From Croceivirga sp009797885 (GTDB taxonomy: Bacteria; Bacteroidota; Bacteroidia; Flavobacteriales; Flavobacteriaceae), in assembly GCA_045866215.1 (NCBI GenBank), contig AP035880.1, positions 1,054,001 to 1,118,000 of the forward strand: a stretch of 64,000 bases of DNA. The letters run 5' to 3'. Below, piece after piece: positions 40,527 through 49,223 of the stretch. Both the position numbers and the translations under genes were made by a program. The notes under the pieces are model-generated. The model searched no databases and was not told where the DNA came from. It saw only the letters and a program-made list of their open reading frames with translations. Each line of letters begins with the position of its first letter. Position 1 is the first letter of the stretch.

Positions 40527-41597
40527 TTACTCGTCCAACCCATATTTCTTTAATACTTCTTCCCAGGATACCGATTGAATTTGCGTGATCAACTGTTTGT
40601 TGACCTCATTAAAGTAAGGTTGGTTCTTCGCCATGATAAAACTGCGATACTGTTTTTGAAACGTAAACGGTAGGGACCGTATATTATCCTGCATATCATT
40701 GGTCTGTATCAAATATTCCGTGGTGGTCCTATCGGAAACCAAAACCTCAATTTTCCTCCGTGATAAGGCCCTTAGGGCCTGTAATGGCGTTCTGTATACC
40801 TCGGCAGGTTGCAACCCGTGTTTTTGTAAAAAAAGTTCCGCGTCCGAAGCGCCCACAACACCTATATCCGGAATATTTTGAAGGTCTTCCAAACCATTGA
40901 TGTCCGCCTCCAGCGTATTTACCGTTAAGGTTGAGGCAATGGTCGCCGTAAATCCGGAAATGATGATGATGGCCGTAAACATCCACACAATGGCAATCGT
41001 TTTTCCCAAATGCGTTTTGGGTGCCTTATCGCCATAACCCACCGTGGTCATGGTTACCGCAGCCCACCAAAGGCCATCGAAAAGTCCCTTTACACCTGGT
41101 CTAAACTGGTATTTATTTGCCTTGCGTTCCACAAACCATAGAATGGTACCAAAGGTGAGCAAAATGACCAGCAGGAGCAGTACGATATTCAAAAAATCAC
41201 GGGAAAAAAAGTTGTTGATGAAAATTTGAAACTGACTTTGACTGTTTACGGTCGTGGAAACGCCCAAACTGGAAACATAGAAGGGCTGACTCACCTGAAA
41301 CCGCTCAACCCTACTCGGACTATTGCTTAGCGGGTTAATGGCAATGTCCAACTCCTCATAGTCCAACGAGCGGACAATGCTTATGGCATCACTATGTTCC
41401 ACGTATTCGTAGGGAACCTCCATTTCGGATACAATGCGCTCCCAAAGATCAATGGACACTCCCGTATACCCCTCAGAACCCTTCACCACAAAAGGGGGAT
41501 CGATGTAGATTCCAATCCGTAAGGCATCCTGTGGTGTTTGGGCGAGACCCAAATCCACCAACAGGAGGGATACCAAAAGAACTATGTTACGATACAT
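40527..41597 (-). CDS. GluR0-type prokaryotic glutamate-receptor-like potassium channel
   Basis: A 356-residue protein with a signal peptide (NIVLLVSLLLVDLGLAQ). Lobe 1 of a periplasmic solute-binding domain (LRIGIYIDPPFVVKGSEGYT, SIDLWERIVSEMEV) is interrupted by a K+-channel pore: span LLLLVILLTFGTILWF, pore helix plus filter TMTTVGYGDKAP, span VWMFTAIIIISGFTATIAS. Lobe 2 follows (IGVVGASDAELFLQK ... EVLVSDRTTTEYLI). This order, S1-M1-P-M2-S2, is that of cyanobacterial GluR0, a ligand-gated potassium channel. The start could also be 41606. It overlaps the upstream sensor gene, so both are coupled. Confidence 0.9.
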   Translation of the reverse strand: MYRNIVLLVSLLLVDLGLAQTPQDALRIGIYIDPPFVVKGSEGYTGVSIDLWERIVSEMEVPYEYVEHSDAISIVRSLDYEELDIAINPLSNSPSRVERFQVSQPFYVSSLGVSTTVNSQSQFQIFINNFFSRDFLNIVLLLLVILLTFGTILWFVERKANKYQFRPGVKGLFDGLWWAAVTMTTVGYGDKAPKTHLGKTIAIVWMFTAIIIISGFTATIASTLTVNTLEADINGLEDLQNIPDIGVVGASDAELFLQKHGLQPAEVYRTPLQALRALSRRKIEVLVSDRTTTEYLIQTNDMQDNIRSLPFTFQKQYRSFIMAKNQPYFNEVNKQLITQIQSVSWEEVLKKYGLDE

Positions 41598-44502
41598 TTT
41601 TGTCATAGTATTGCAGTTCATCCACCACATTCAGGGCTAAAAACCGAACCAGAATCCCCAGCAAAGCTACGGTCTGCTGTGAAAACACATTTTTTTCCTT
41701 GGAATAGACACAAAAAACCAGGTTGCTGCCCTTTTTTTGTTCAAAAGGCACATACAACCGTGAAAAATACCCATGGCTATCGTGTTGGCTTATATAATGG
41801 CGCACTTCTTTGTCACAATCATTGATCATAAGGGATTTATCGGTAACCAGTACATAACTGGGCAAATTGTTCTTTTCATCAAATGCTTCTTCCCTTGTCA
41901 CCATATCCGGATTTCCCCGTTGGTATCCTTTGTACTCAATCACTTCCCCTTTTTTATACCCGATTTCGAACAAATCCATTCGGGTGGGCAGCTCCACCAG
42001 TTTGCTTAGAATCGGCAATATGACGTTCCAATGTGGATCTTTGGGAATCTGTCTGATCAATCTGTGCAACAAATAACTGTTCACTCCAGCACTTTTCAAC
42101 TCTTTCTTTTTCCGTTGCAGGGCACTGCTCTTAACGACCAGTTCAGCCTCCATTTCTTCCAGCTCTTTTTGTTTTTGCGACAAGGAAGCTTGCAATCCCC
42201 CTATTTTTTTGAGTACCCAGCGCCTTGCAAAGAACCAAAAGAAATAAAATCCCAAAGCAACCTGCAAGCCTATCCCCCACCACGTACGATACCATTTTGG
42301 AGCTACCGCAACGGGAATGGACAAAGGTGCACTCCATTGAAACCCCCCGGATTTTTGACCTCGTACCCATAAGGTATAACTCCCGCCATTGAGTCCTTCC
42401 AATGCAAATTCCGTGGTATGGGTTGCCCTCCATTCAATATCTTCAACGTCTTCCTTTGACAAACTGTTTTCAAAAATTTTGTATTGGTACCTAACATCCT
42501 CACTTGGGAAAGTGAGTGTTGCCATGGAAAGGGTGGTTTTTTGTGTTTCTTTTAGTTGAATTGATGTGTTTTTTTCGATTTCCACATTATCCACCACCAC
42601 CTTTTTTAAGACCGGAGTTTTGGTTTGATGGGGCCTTGGATGGACCTGCGAGGAATACACAACCCCCTCGGGAGTGCCTACCCAGAGTTGTGAATTATCA
42701 AAAAGCACCATACAACGGTATGAAGAAATCTTGGACGGCGTGCCACTGACCTCATCAAAAACCACATAGTTGCCCTCCCCATCCAAATGAATAAGTCCAT
42801 TGGTATCCGTAGCCAGCCAAAGCGCACCATCGGGCATGGCGGTAATGGATCTCACCTCGTTATAGGTGAATCCCCCAAGATCAACTTTTCGTATGGTTTC
42901 CGTGTCATACTTTAACAGTCCATCGGTAGTAGCGAGCCATACAATACCCAAACGGTCCACGGCCATATCATGCACTTCAAAATTACCGCTGACCTTAAAT
43001 GGAAAGGGAAGACTCTTGTTTTGAAATCGATCTGATGATGGGTCGTATTTATACAGATAAGAGTCCGTGCCAATGCCTGCCGCGTACAATTCGTTTTTCC
43101 CACCTTCCCGCATCACCAGGATTCGATTGTCAAAACCCTTATCCCTGCCATATTCACTAAAATTACCTTTTGAATCGATACGTGCGGCTCCAACTACGGG
43201 CCTATCGGAGGGCGCCTGACAGACCCATAGATTGTCATTGTGGTCCGCATAAATAAAGAAGACTCCGCTCCCACGTTGACTTAAATCATAGGTCCTTTTC
43301 AATTCGTTATCCTGATATTGAAATATCATCCCCTCGGCTGAACCATACCAAACCTTATCCTCTATGGATCCAATCCCCACAATATCATTAAGGTCATCAA
43401 CTTTCTCATACCCCTTTGCCATACCCTTCCCATAAATCCTGGAAACCGTACCCTGGGATATTAAAACCGGTCCTTCCGGGGTCGAATTCATGGCCCTAAT
43501 ATTATCATGGCCCAGACCGGACACACTTTGAAAAAAACTGGACCACAATAGGGTAAGGCCCTTATCGGTACATACCCAAATGACATCATCAATTCCAGCT
43601 TCACTTTCGGTAAACTGCAAATGGTTTATGGTTCCAAAAGAGAGATTTTCCACACGGTGCGGGTCATTGGCGCCAAAGACCTTGGACAATTGCGCCTTGT
43701 TTTCTTGGGTTTGAAGTGTGTATAGGGTAGATTCCGAATTTAAAAACAGCGTCCCATGCCCATTCATGGTGATGTTCCGGAATTTCCTGTCCGAAAAAAA
43801 CAGTTGCTTATTGGTAATCGTATGATCGCGGGTAACCTCTAATCTTTCCAACCGCTCGCCTACCAACCAAATGGTATTCCCTGTGATAAGGAAGTCATTA
43901 CCTGATTCATAGTTTTTAACGGCCTGAAATTTTTGTGTCGTTTCGTCAAAATAGAACAATCCATGTTCGGGAACCAACACCCATATGGTATGGAACGGGT
44001 CTTCTCCAAAGACCACTTTGGACACTTTTTCCCCGGATATGAGGTCAAATCTGTCCATAGTATCCATAGCACCGGAAAACAGCAGTATGGAACCATCCAT
44101 TTGTCCCGTCCACAATCTTTTTCGGCTATCCTTAAACAGGGTCGTGGGGTAGTGTAAACTGGCATTTATATCAAACGAGCGTATTTGCGGCCGTCCATTG
44201 GTATTGGTAATACTATGGATTCCAGTATCGTTGGTAAAGAATAGGGTATTTTCATCCCACGAAACAAAATTCCTGATTGTTTTGCTTCTCAAAGTGGTGT
44301 TATAGTCATCAAAGGTATGGCCATCAAATCGATACAAACCTTGATCGGTGGCCAACCACACAAATCCCTTACCATCCTGAACAACATGGTTTACACTTTG
44401 AAACGGCACCTCCTCCCCATGATAATAGGCGTATTTAAACTTTTGCGCATAAACGGAATATATGGCCAAGGAGAAAATAAGAATGAAGATTTTGAACCGC
44501 AT
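41587..44502 (-). CDS. Propeller/Y_Y_Y sensor with GAF-like output, no kinase
   Basis: A 971-residue exported membrane protein. After a signal peptide (IFILIFSLAIYSVYAQ) come two seven-bladed propellers of Reg_prop repeats (VVQDGKGFVWLATDQGLYRF, VWLATTDGLLKYD, ALWLATDTNGLIHLDGEGN). A Y_Y_Y domain follows (EDVRYQYKIFENSLS ... LEGLNGGSYTLWVRG), then one span (WWGIGLQVALGFYFFWFFA), a coiled coil and a C-terminal GAF-like domain (~800-971). Hybrid two-component sensors share the outside half, but here histidine kinase and receiver domains are absent. The partner gene downstream is a ligand-gated channel, overlapping by ~11 bp. Confidence 0.85.
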   Translation of the reverse strand: MRFKIFILIFSLAIYSVYAQKFKYAYYHGEEVPFQSVNHVVQDGKGFVWLATDQGLYRFDGHTFDDYNTTLRSKTIRNFVSWDENTLFFTNDTGIHSITNTNGRPQIRSFDINASLHYPTTLFKDSRKRLWTGQMDGSILLFSGAMDTMDRFDLISGEKVSKVVFGEDPFHTIWVLVPEHGLFYFDETTQKFQAVKNYESGNDFLITGNTIWLVGERLERLEVTRDHTITNKQLFFSDRKFRNITMNGHGTLFLNSESTLYTLQTQENKAQLSKVFGANDPHRVENLSFGTINHLQFTESEAGIDDVIWVCTDKGLTLLWSSFFQSVSGLGHDNIRAMNSTPEGPVLISQGTVSRIYGKGMAKGYEKVDDLNDIVGIGSIEDKVWYGSAEGMIFQYQDNELKRTYDLSQRGSGVFFIYADHNDNLWVCQAPSDRPVVGAARIDSKGNFSEYGRDKGFDNRILVMREGGKNELYAAGIGTDSYLYKYDPSSDRFQNKSLPFPFKVSGNFEVHDMAVDRLGIVWLATTDGLLKYDTETIRKVDLGGFTYNEVRSITAMPDGALWLATDTNGLIHLDGEGNYVVFDEVSGTPSKISSYRCMVLFDNSQLWVGTPEGVVYSSQVHPRPHQTKTPVLKKVVVDNVEIEKNTSIQLKETQKTTLSMATLTFPSEDVRYQYKIFENSLSKEDVEDIEWRATHTTEFALEGLNGGSYTLWVRGQKSGGFQWSAPLSIPVAVAPKWYRTWWGIGLQVALGFYFFWFFARRWVLKKIGGLQASLSQKQKELEEMEAELVVKSSALQRKKKELKSAGVNSYLLHRLIRQIPKDPHWNVILPILSKLVELPTRMDLFEIGYKKGEVIEYKGYQRGNPDMVTREEAFDEKNNLPSYVLVTDKSLMINDCDKEVRHYISQHDSHGYFSRLYVPFEQKKGSNLVFCVYSKEKNVFSQQTVALLGILVRFLALNVVDELQYYDKNVS

Positions 44503-44588
44503 GAGCCAAGAGAAAGACTCCTAAAGTTAAAAAAAGCCAAGGACTTTGATATCTGGGGAATTCTTCAGCGCAGGGTTTGATTAAAAAA

Positions 44589-44660
44589 CACGTCAACAGA
44601 GGCTATAATTTACCCAACAAAATGGTGGGCAGGTATATCCTGTCAATCTTTTGATCATTA
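44589..44660 (+). repeat. Isolated attC-like half-site
   Basis: CACGTCAACAGAGGCTATAATTTACCC, then GGTGGGCAGGTA, matches the left arm and early loop of type I sites (compare 3152 and 27118). No right arm was found in the following 140 bp. The rest of the gap 44503-44798 holds no gene. Probably a relic of a lost cassette. Confidence 0.5.
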
Positions 44661-44798
44661 GGGGTATTTTGTTTGAATCCTACTTCGGAACACCACATTT
44701 CCGGACCAAATGCACAACTAGTTTGATTTTTATCGAATGTTCAACCTTCCGGGCAATATACATTCCCCATCAGCGTTGCCAGCATAAACCCCAGTCCC

Positions 44799-45557
44799 AT
44801 GCGAACCGCGTACCTACTACCCTTTACCCTTATTTTGTTACTACTATCCTGTAGTAGCGAGGAAAACACCGTGGAAGATCCATTGGTTGACAACAATTCT
44901 GGACAAGAATCCGATACTGGGGACAATTGCCCAGCATCCATTGGATTTGTTTTTGAGGAAAGCAATGGTATCGTTTCCATCGAATTTGAGAACAATGAAT
45001 TTCCCCGGGGCTGGGTTTTGAAAAATGATGTTTCCGATGTTTCCGGGGACGGATATATGCAATGGGAAGGTACTCCAAGTATGGGTGATCCCGGTAATGG
45101 CATGGTTACTTTTCCCATACGAATTTCCAATACCGGAGTTTACCGATTTAATTGGAAGTCTTCGTATAGAAAGGGGGACAATGGAACTGAGCACAACGAT
45201 TCCTGGTTAAGGTTCCCGGATGCCGATGACTTTTTTGGAATGAAAAACGATGGTAGTGTGGTCTATCCGAACGGTTCCGGTAAGCAGCCAAATCCCAACG
45301 GTGCTTCAAAGGATGGATGGTTCAAGATTTACCGAAGCGGGGATGACAATGCGTTTAAATGGCAGGCCAGAACTTCCGATCACGATGCACATGATATCTA
45401 CGTTAGCTTTGAAACTGCGGGAACCTACCTACTGGAGGTTGCTGCGCGATCCGATTTCCATGCCATAGATAGAATATTGCTGCACCAGGAAACCATTATG
45501 GAGAATGACGCAGTAGCGCTTGCTGCCAATTTTAGCAACAAAGAATCGTGTAAGTAA
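44799..45557 (+). CDS. Lipoprotein with carbohydrate-binding-like domain
   Basis: A 252-residue lipoprotein with lipobox ILLLLSCSSE and an acidic linker. The main domain (~60-235) has a jelly-roll look with DVSGDGYMQWEGTPSMGDPG, GVYRFNWKSSYRKGD, NDSWLRFPDAD, SDHDAHDIYVSFETAGTYLL and ARSDFHAIDRILLH. These are the core lines of GH115-C-type/CBM-like modules in polysaccharide-degrading systems. It presumably sits on the cell surface and binds glycan. No SusC/SusD pair is adjacent. Confidence 0.7.
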   Translation: MRTAYLLPFTLILLLLSCSSEENTVEDPLVDNNSGQESDTGDNCPASIGFVFEESNGIVSIEFENNEFPRGWVLKNDVSDVSGDGYMQWEGTPSMGDPGNGMVTFPIRISNTGVYRFNWKSSYRKGDNGTEHNDSWLRFPDADDFFGMKNDGSVVYPNGSGKQPNPNGASKDGWFKIYRSGDDNAFKWQARTSDHDAHDIYVSFETAGTYLLEVAARSDFHAIDRILLHQETIMENDAVALAANFSNKESCK

Positions 45558-45681
45558 TGCCTCATTATATGGGAAAGGGTTGGAATGGATTGGATATTCA
45601 ACCTACTGGCTCCCCATGTATTGAAAACACCTGGAAACCTGTAGAGAGCCCCTGTGGACAATTACCAAATTCATGACACCA

Positions 45682-46266
45682 CTACCCTTTATACGGTTTG
45701 TCTTTCGCGACATCAAAATCCACGCATCCTTCATACTTACCTGGAACGGGATGGTAGTCGAATACTTCGGTCATTACCTTTTTTGAGGTGAAATAGCCTG
45801 TAACCACCAATTCTTTTAACAGGGAGAAATAATGGATTTCCGGTTCAAGTTTCCCTTGCTGTTGTTCGTTAAAGGCGACCGCTTCATCCTGTAAGGCCTT
45901 TAGTATGCCATACCGATCTTCTTGGCCCAAATCCTCAAAGGGTTTTCCAAAATCGGCAATACTGTTGGCATCAATGGAAGTCAGACCATAGAGGAAGGTG
46001 TCCTGATCTTCGGGGGACAAACAGGCATTGACCACCTCAACCACATACTTGCCTATTTCCATTTCCCTGGCTCCAGGTTGCCCCTCGGTCTTTGGCAAAA
46101 TGGTTTCCCCCAATTCATCCAACAGTGCGATATCCTTAGCGGACAGGCTGCTCCAAATCCTTGGTTCCACCTTACAGGATTGCAATAAAACGGTAGGTGC
46201 CATCAAAGTGCATCCACCCAAGAACGTCAACTGCTGTAAAAAACCTTTTCTATCCATGGTGGTCAT
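45682..46266 (-). CDS. Gluconate 2-dehydrogenase subunit 3-family protein
   Basis: A 194-residue protein with an N-terminal RKGFLQQLTFLGG motif and hydrophobic stretch ending in LLQSCK (lipoprotein or Tat-type export). The Gluconate_2-dh3 domain (LDELGETILPKTEGQPGARE, YGLTSIDANS, YFSLLKELVVTGYFTS) covers the rest. In this family the small subunit helps export and stabilise a GMC-type flavoprotein dehydrogenase. Its ATG overlaps the stop of the GMC gene by 4 bp, which supports a two-subunit enzyme and the start at 46266. Confidence 0.9.
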   Translation of the reverse strand: MTTMDRKGFLQQLTFLGGCTLMAPTVLLQSCKVEPRIWSSLSAKDIALLDELGETILPKTEGQPGAREMEIGKYVVEVVNACLSPEDQDTFLYGLTSIDANSIADFGKPFEDLGQEDRYGILKALQDEAVAFNEQQQGKLEPEIHYFSLLKELVVTGYFTSKKVMTEVFDYHPVPGKYEGCVDFDVAKDKPYKG

Positions 46267-47975
46267 AGGTTTTGTTTTTTCAATTCCTTTATAGCATGGT
46301 CCGCGGCCCTTGCCGTAATGGCCATATAGGTCAATGATGGGTTTTGACAGGCACTGGAGGTCATACAGGAACCATCCGTTACAAATACATTCTCACAGCC
46401 CCATACCTGATTATAAGGGTTCAAAATGGATGTTTTTGGGTCTTTACCCATCCTCGCCGTACCCATTTCATGGATGTTCAATCCAAAATTTCGGTTCATA
46501 GGGACCTCTTCGATATTCTTCAAATTTGCCTTTTGTAACATCTCAATGGCCGAGTCCACCATATCCTTTTGCATGTTCAATTCATTGGTTTTGTACTCCG
46601 CGTCAATCTCCAACAGCGGCATATCCCAATCGTCTTTTTCGGTTTTGCTTAAGCTTACCTTATTTTCATGATAGGGAAGACATTCTCCCATCCCTGTCAT
46701 CTCTATCTTCCATGGTCCCAGGCTTGTTAAGTCCTTTTTCAGTTCGGTTCCAATCATGGACTCGCCCCGTTCCGATCCCGAACTCCTTGAACCCCCAACG
46801 GAATAGGCATAACCCCTGGAGAAATTGGATTGCCTATCCTGACCAAAATTCCTAAACCGGGGCAGGTAGGTTCCCGTTGGGCGCTTACCAAAGGGGGATT
46901 TATCCTCAAAACCTTCCAAGGTGGCTTCTACCCTAGCGTTATAGTTGTGGTCCATTAAATTGTGGCCCAATTCCCCACTATCATTTCCCAGACCATTGGG
47001 AAAACGCGATGATTTGGAATTCATCAATACCAAGGTGGAATTCAAGGTGGCTGCATTCAAGAAAACTATTTTGGAAAAGAATTCCATGGTTTCCTTGGTG
47101 TTGGTATCGATAACGCGCACCCCTTTTGCTTTTTGGGTGCGTTCATCATAAATGATGGAATGTACCACAGAAAAGGGACGAATGGTTAGGTTTCCCGTTT
47201 TTTCAGCCGCAGGAAGCGTAGCTGAATTACTGCTAAAATATCCTCCAAAAGGACAGCCCCTATAACACAGATCCCGATGCTGGCACGGGCCCCTTCCCAA
47301 ATGGGGGCGGGTGAGGTTCGCCGTTCTGGAAATGACCAGATGGCGGTCCTTATAATGGGTCTTTAATTGATCCCTAAAATAAACCTCCGCACAGTTCATT
47401 TCCATGGGGGGCAAAAACTCCCCGTCCGGAATTTGGGGTAATCCATCCCTATTACCGCTAATTCCGGCAAATCTTTCCACATAACTGTACCAAGGCGCAA
47501 TATCCCGGTACCGAATTGGCCAATCAATAGCGACCCCTTCCCTGGCATTGGCCTCAAAATCCAAATCGCTCCATCGTTGCGTCCAACGTGCCCAAAGCAG
47601 GGACTTTCCACCTACCTGATATCCCCTGATCCAATCAAACGGCTTCTTCTGAATGTAGGGATGCTCCTTGTCCTTTACAAAAAAATGCTCGGTCGCTTGT
47701 TCATAGGCGTAACATCGACTTAAAATGGGATTTTCGCTGATTTGTTCCTGGGTCAATCGATTCCGATAGGGCAATTCCCAAATGTGTTTTGTAGCTGTAG
47801 GATAATCCTTTCGGTGTTCTACCATCCTACCGCGTTCCAAAACCAGTGTTTTTAATCCTTTTTCACACAATTCCTTGGCCGCCCAACCTCCGCTTATTCC
47901 CGAACCAATAACAATGGCATCATAAGTATGTTGTTCTTTTCCCTTTGCATTGACTTTTAGCGAACTGTATTTCAT
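46263..47975 (-). CDS. GMC-family oxidoreductase (sugar/alcohol dehydrogenase large subunit)
   Basis: A 570-residue FAD enzyme. The dinucleotide loop is YDAIVIGSGISGGWAAKELC. WIRGYQVGGKSLLWARW is the GMC substrate/FAD loop, and the C-terminal NPSLTYMAITARAADHAI with NIHEMGTARMG gives the catalytic His region. Enzymes paired with a Gluconate_2-dh3 subunit oxidise sugars, for example at C3 of glucosides, in the periplasm. The neighbouring TIM-barrel isomerase and sugar porter suggest a sugar-oxidation pathway. A start at 47987 is also possible. Confidence 0.92.
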   Translation of the reverse strand: MKYSSLKVNAKGKEQHTYDAIVIGSGISGGWAAKELCEKGLKTLVLERGRMVEHRKDYPTATKHIWELPYRNRLTQEQISENPILSRCYAYEQATEHFFVKDKEHPYIQKKPFDWIRGYQVGGKSLLWARWTQRWSDLDFEANAREGVAIDWPIRYRDIAPWYSYVERFAGISGNRDGLPQIPDGEFLPPMEMNCAEVYFRDQLKTHYKDRHLVISRTANLTRPHLGRGPCQHRDLCYRGCPFGGYFSSNSATLPAAEKTGNLTIRPFSVVHSIIYDERTQKAKGVRVIDTNTKETMEFFSKIVFLNAATLNSTLVLMNSKSSRFPNGLGNDSGELGHNLMDHNYNARVEATLEGFEDKSPFGKRPTGTYLPRFRNFGQDRQSNFSRGYAYSVGGSRSSGSERGESMIGTELKKDLTSLGPWKIEMTGMGECLPYHENKVSLSKTEKDDWDMPLLEIDAEYKTNELNMQKDMVDSAIEMLQKANLKNIEEVPMNRNFGLNIHEMGTARMGKDPKTSILNPYNQVWGCENVFVTDGSCMTSSACQNPSLTYMAITARAADHAIKELKKQNL

Positions 47976-48004
47976 AGTTTTTATCAACTCCTATAAGATG
48001 GGCC

Positions 48005-48931
48005 CTAGCTCCAATTAAAAATCCGTTGTACATACTCCCGACTCTTTTTCCAATCTTCCTTTAAGGGAAATTCAGGCTCAAAACCGTTTGGAAAAGCCAG
48101 TTCTATTCCCGCCATTCCATGGAATCCCTTGGCCTTCAAAACCTTTCCTATGGCATTGAAATCAGTGGTGCCCTGTCCAACATATTCGGTCCATTCGCCA
48201 TTATCGTACTGGTCCCTAATGTGCAAGTACACGAATTTATCGCCATAGGTTTGGATGAATTCAACTGGATCAACCCCGGCCCTGATCAACCAATTGATAT
48301 CCGGACCTAACTTAGCTTCCGGAATTCTTTCCAGTGTTCCCTTTAAGTCATGTAAATCGTATTCTACCTCGTAGGTATGGTTATGGAGATTGGGTTGAAT
48401 ACCATATACCTCGCAAAACCCAATGATTTTCTTTAGCAGTTCGGCTTGGTCGTCCAGTTCCAATTCCGTTTTCTTGCGACCGACACCGCCAACGGAAATA
48501 CCAAAAGTCTCCCCACCCAGCTCGGCCAATCTAGGGACGACCAATTGGATATCCTCCCAAATCTTTGGATGTTGCTTCCTATCGCACATTTGAAATCCAA
48601 CACCATACGAGGAGCCGGATACCTTGATATCGTGCTTTTTTGAATATTCCGAAATCCGGGTAACTGCGTCATCTGGGCGCAACACCACTTCCATCAGTTC
48701 CACGCCATAAAGACCTGCGTAGGACATATCCGAAAAGACCTGCTCCAATATAGGACTGCAGTCCCAATTGGGCGGATAATTGCTGGCATAGACCCAAAGA
48801 TGGCCACAGAGCTTCACTTTGGTCGTATTGATTTTATCAAACCCTAAAACAGTTTTGGGGAGCAATAAACTTCCCAGGGACAGGAAAGCGGTATTTTTGA
48901 TAAAGTTTCGGCGATTGGTATCGTCACGCAT
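48005..48931 (-). CDS. Exported sugar phosphate isomerase/epimerase-type TIM barrel
   Basis: A 308-residue AP_endonuc_2/xylose-isomerase-like protein. It begins with a Tat-like signal (NRRNFIKNTAFLSLGSLLLP), then barrel strands GVELMEVVL, IKVSGSSYGVG, GGETFGISVGGVG, IQPNLHNHTYEVEYD (metal-ligand His/Glu), KLGPDINWLIRAGVDP, KFVYLHIRDQYD and GMAGIELAF. Exported members act on unphosphorylated keto sugars, for example 3-keto-glucosides, formed by GMC dehydrogenases. It precedes the GMC gene by 29 bp and is probably the first gene of that operon. Confidence 0.88.
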   Translation of the reverse strand: MRDDTNRRNFIKNTAFLSLGSLLLPKTVLGFDKINTTKVKLCGHLWVYASNYPPNWDCSPILEQVFSDMSYAGLYGVELMEVVLRPDDAVTRISEYSKKHDIKVSGSSYGVGFQMCDRKQHPKIWEDIQLVVPRLAELGGETFGISVGGVGRKKTELELDDQAELLKKIIGFCEVYGIQPNLHNHTYEVEYDLHDLKGTLERIPEAKLGPDINWLIRAGVDPVEFIQTYGDKFVYLHIRDQYDNGEWTEYVGQGTTDFNAIGKVLKAKGFHGMAGIELAFPNGFEPEFPLKEDWKKSREYVQRIFNWS

Positions 48932-49155
48932 TGGGCAGAAATGTTAACTTCCAAAAACGATTGGTTTTGTAAGATAGAAAATAATTCCGACCATAAAGCC
49001 AATACTAAAGATCATCTAGGGATTACGCCACTTTTGCCACTTTAAAGTCCAACCTTCACGCCCAACATAGGGACAAAATAAAAATACGATTGGATTCTCC
49101 TGCGATTAGGTAATAGTAAAATAAACGATTATATTCACTACCGCAAATTAAAATC

Positions 49156-49193
49156 GAGCTATAGCTCAATGGCAAAAAAAGCCCAGTGTGGGC
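49156..49193. promoter_or_regulatory. Palindromes in the divergent promoter region
   Basis: GAGCTA-TAGCTC (49156-49167) is a perfect palindrome, a candidate operator between the divergent epimerase operon and sugar-porter gene. Just after it, GCCCA-GTG-TGGGC (49181-49193) is preceded by seven As, so on the - strand it reads as a hairpin plus U-run that would block leftward antisense transcription from the porter side. No -7 box is clear in this ~290-bp gap. Confidence 0.35.
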
Positions 49194-49223
49194 AACAAAA
49201 CAACCAACTAATTTCTAAACAAA

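Noticed and set aside
41587..44502. Hybrid two-component system (HTCS) label for the 971-residue sensor
   Set aside because: No histidine kinase H-box, ATPase N/G boxes, receiver Asp or AraC helix-turn-helix is present after the membrane span.
44830..45194. Open frames antisense to the lipoprotein gene at 44799-45557
   Set aside because: They have no signal, domain or start context and shadow a clear lipoprotein with lipobox.
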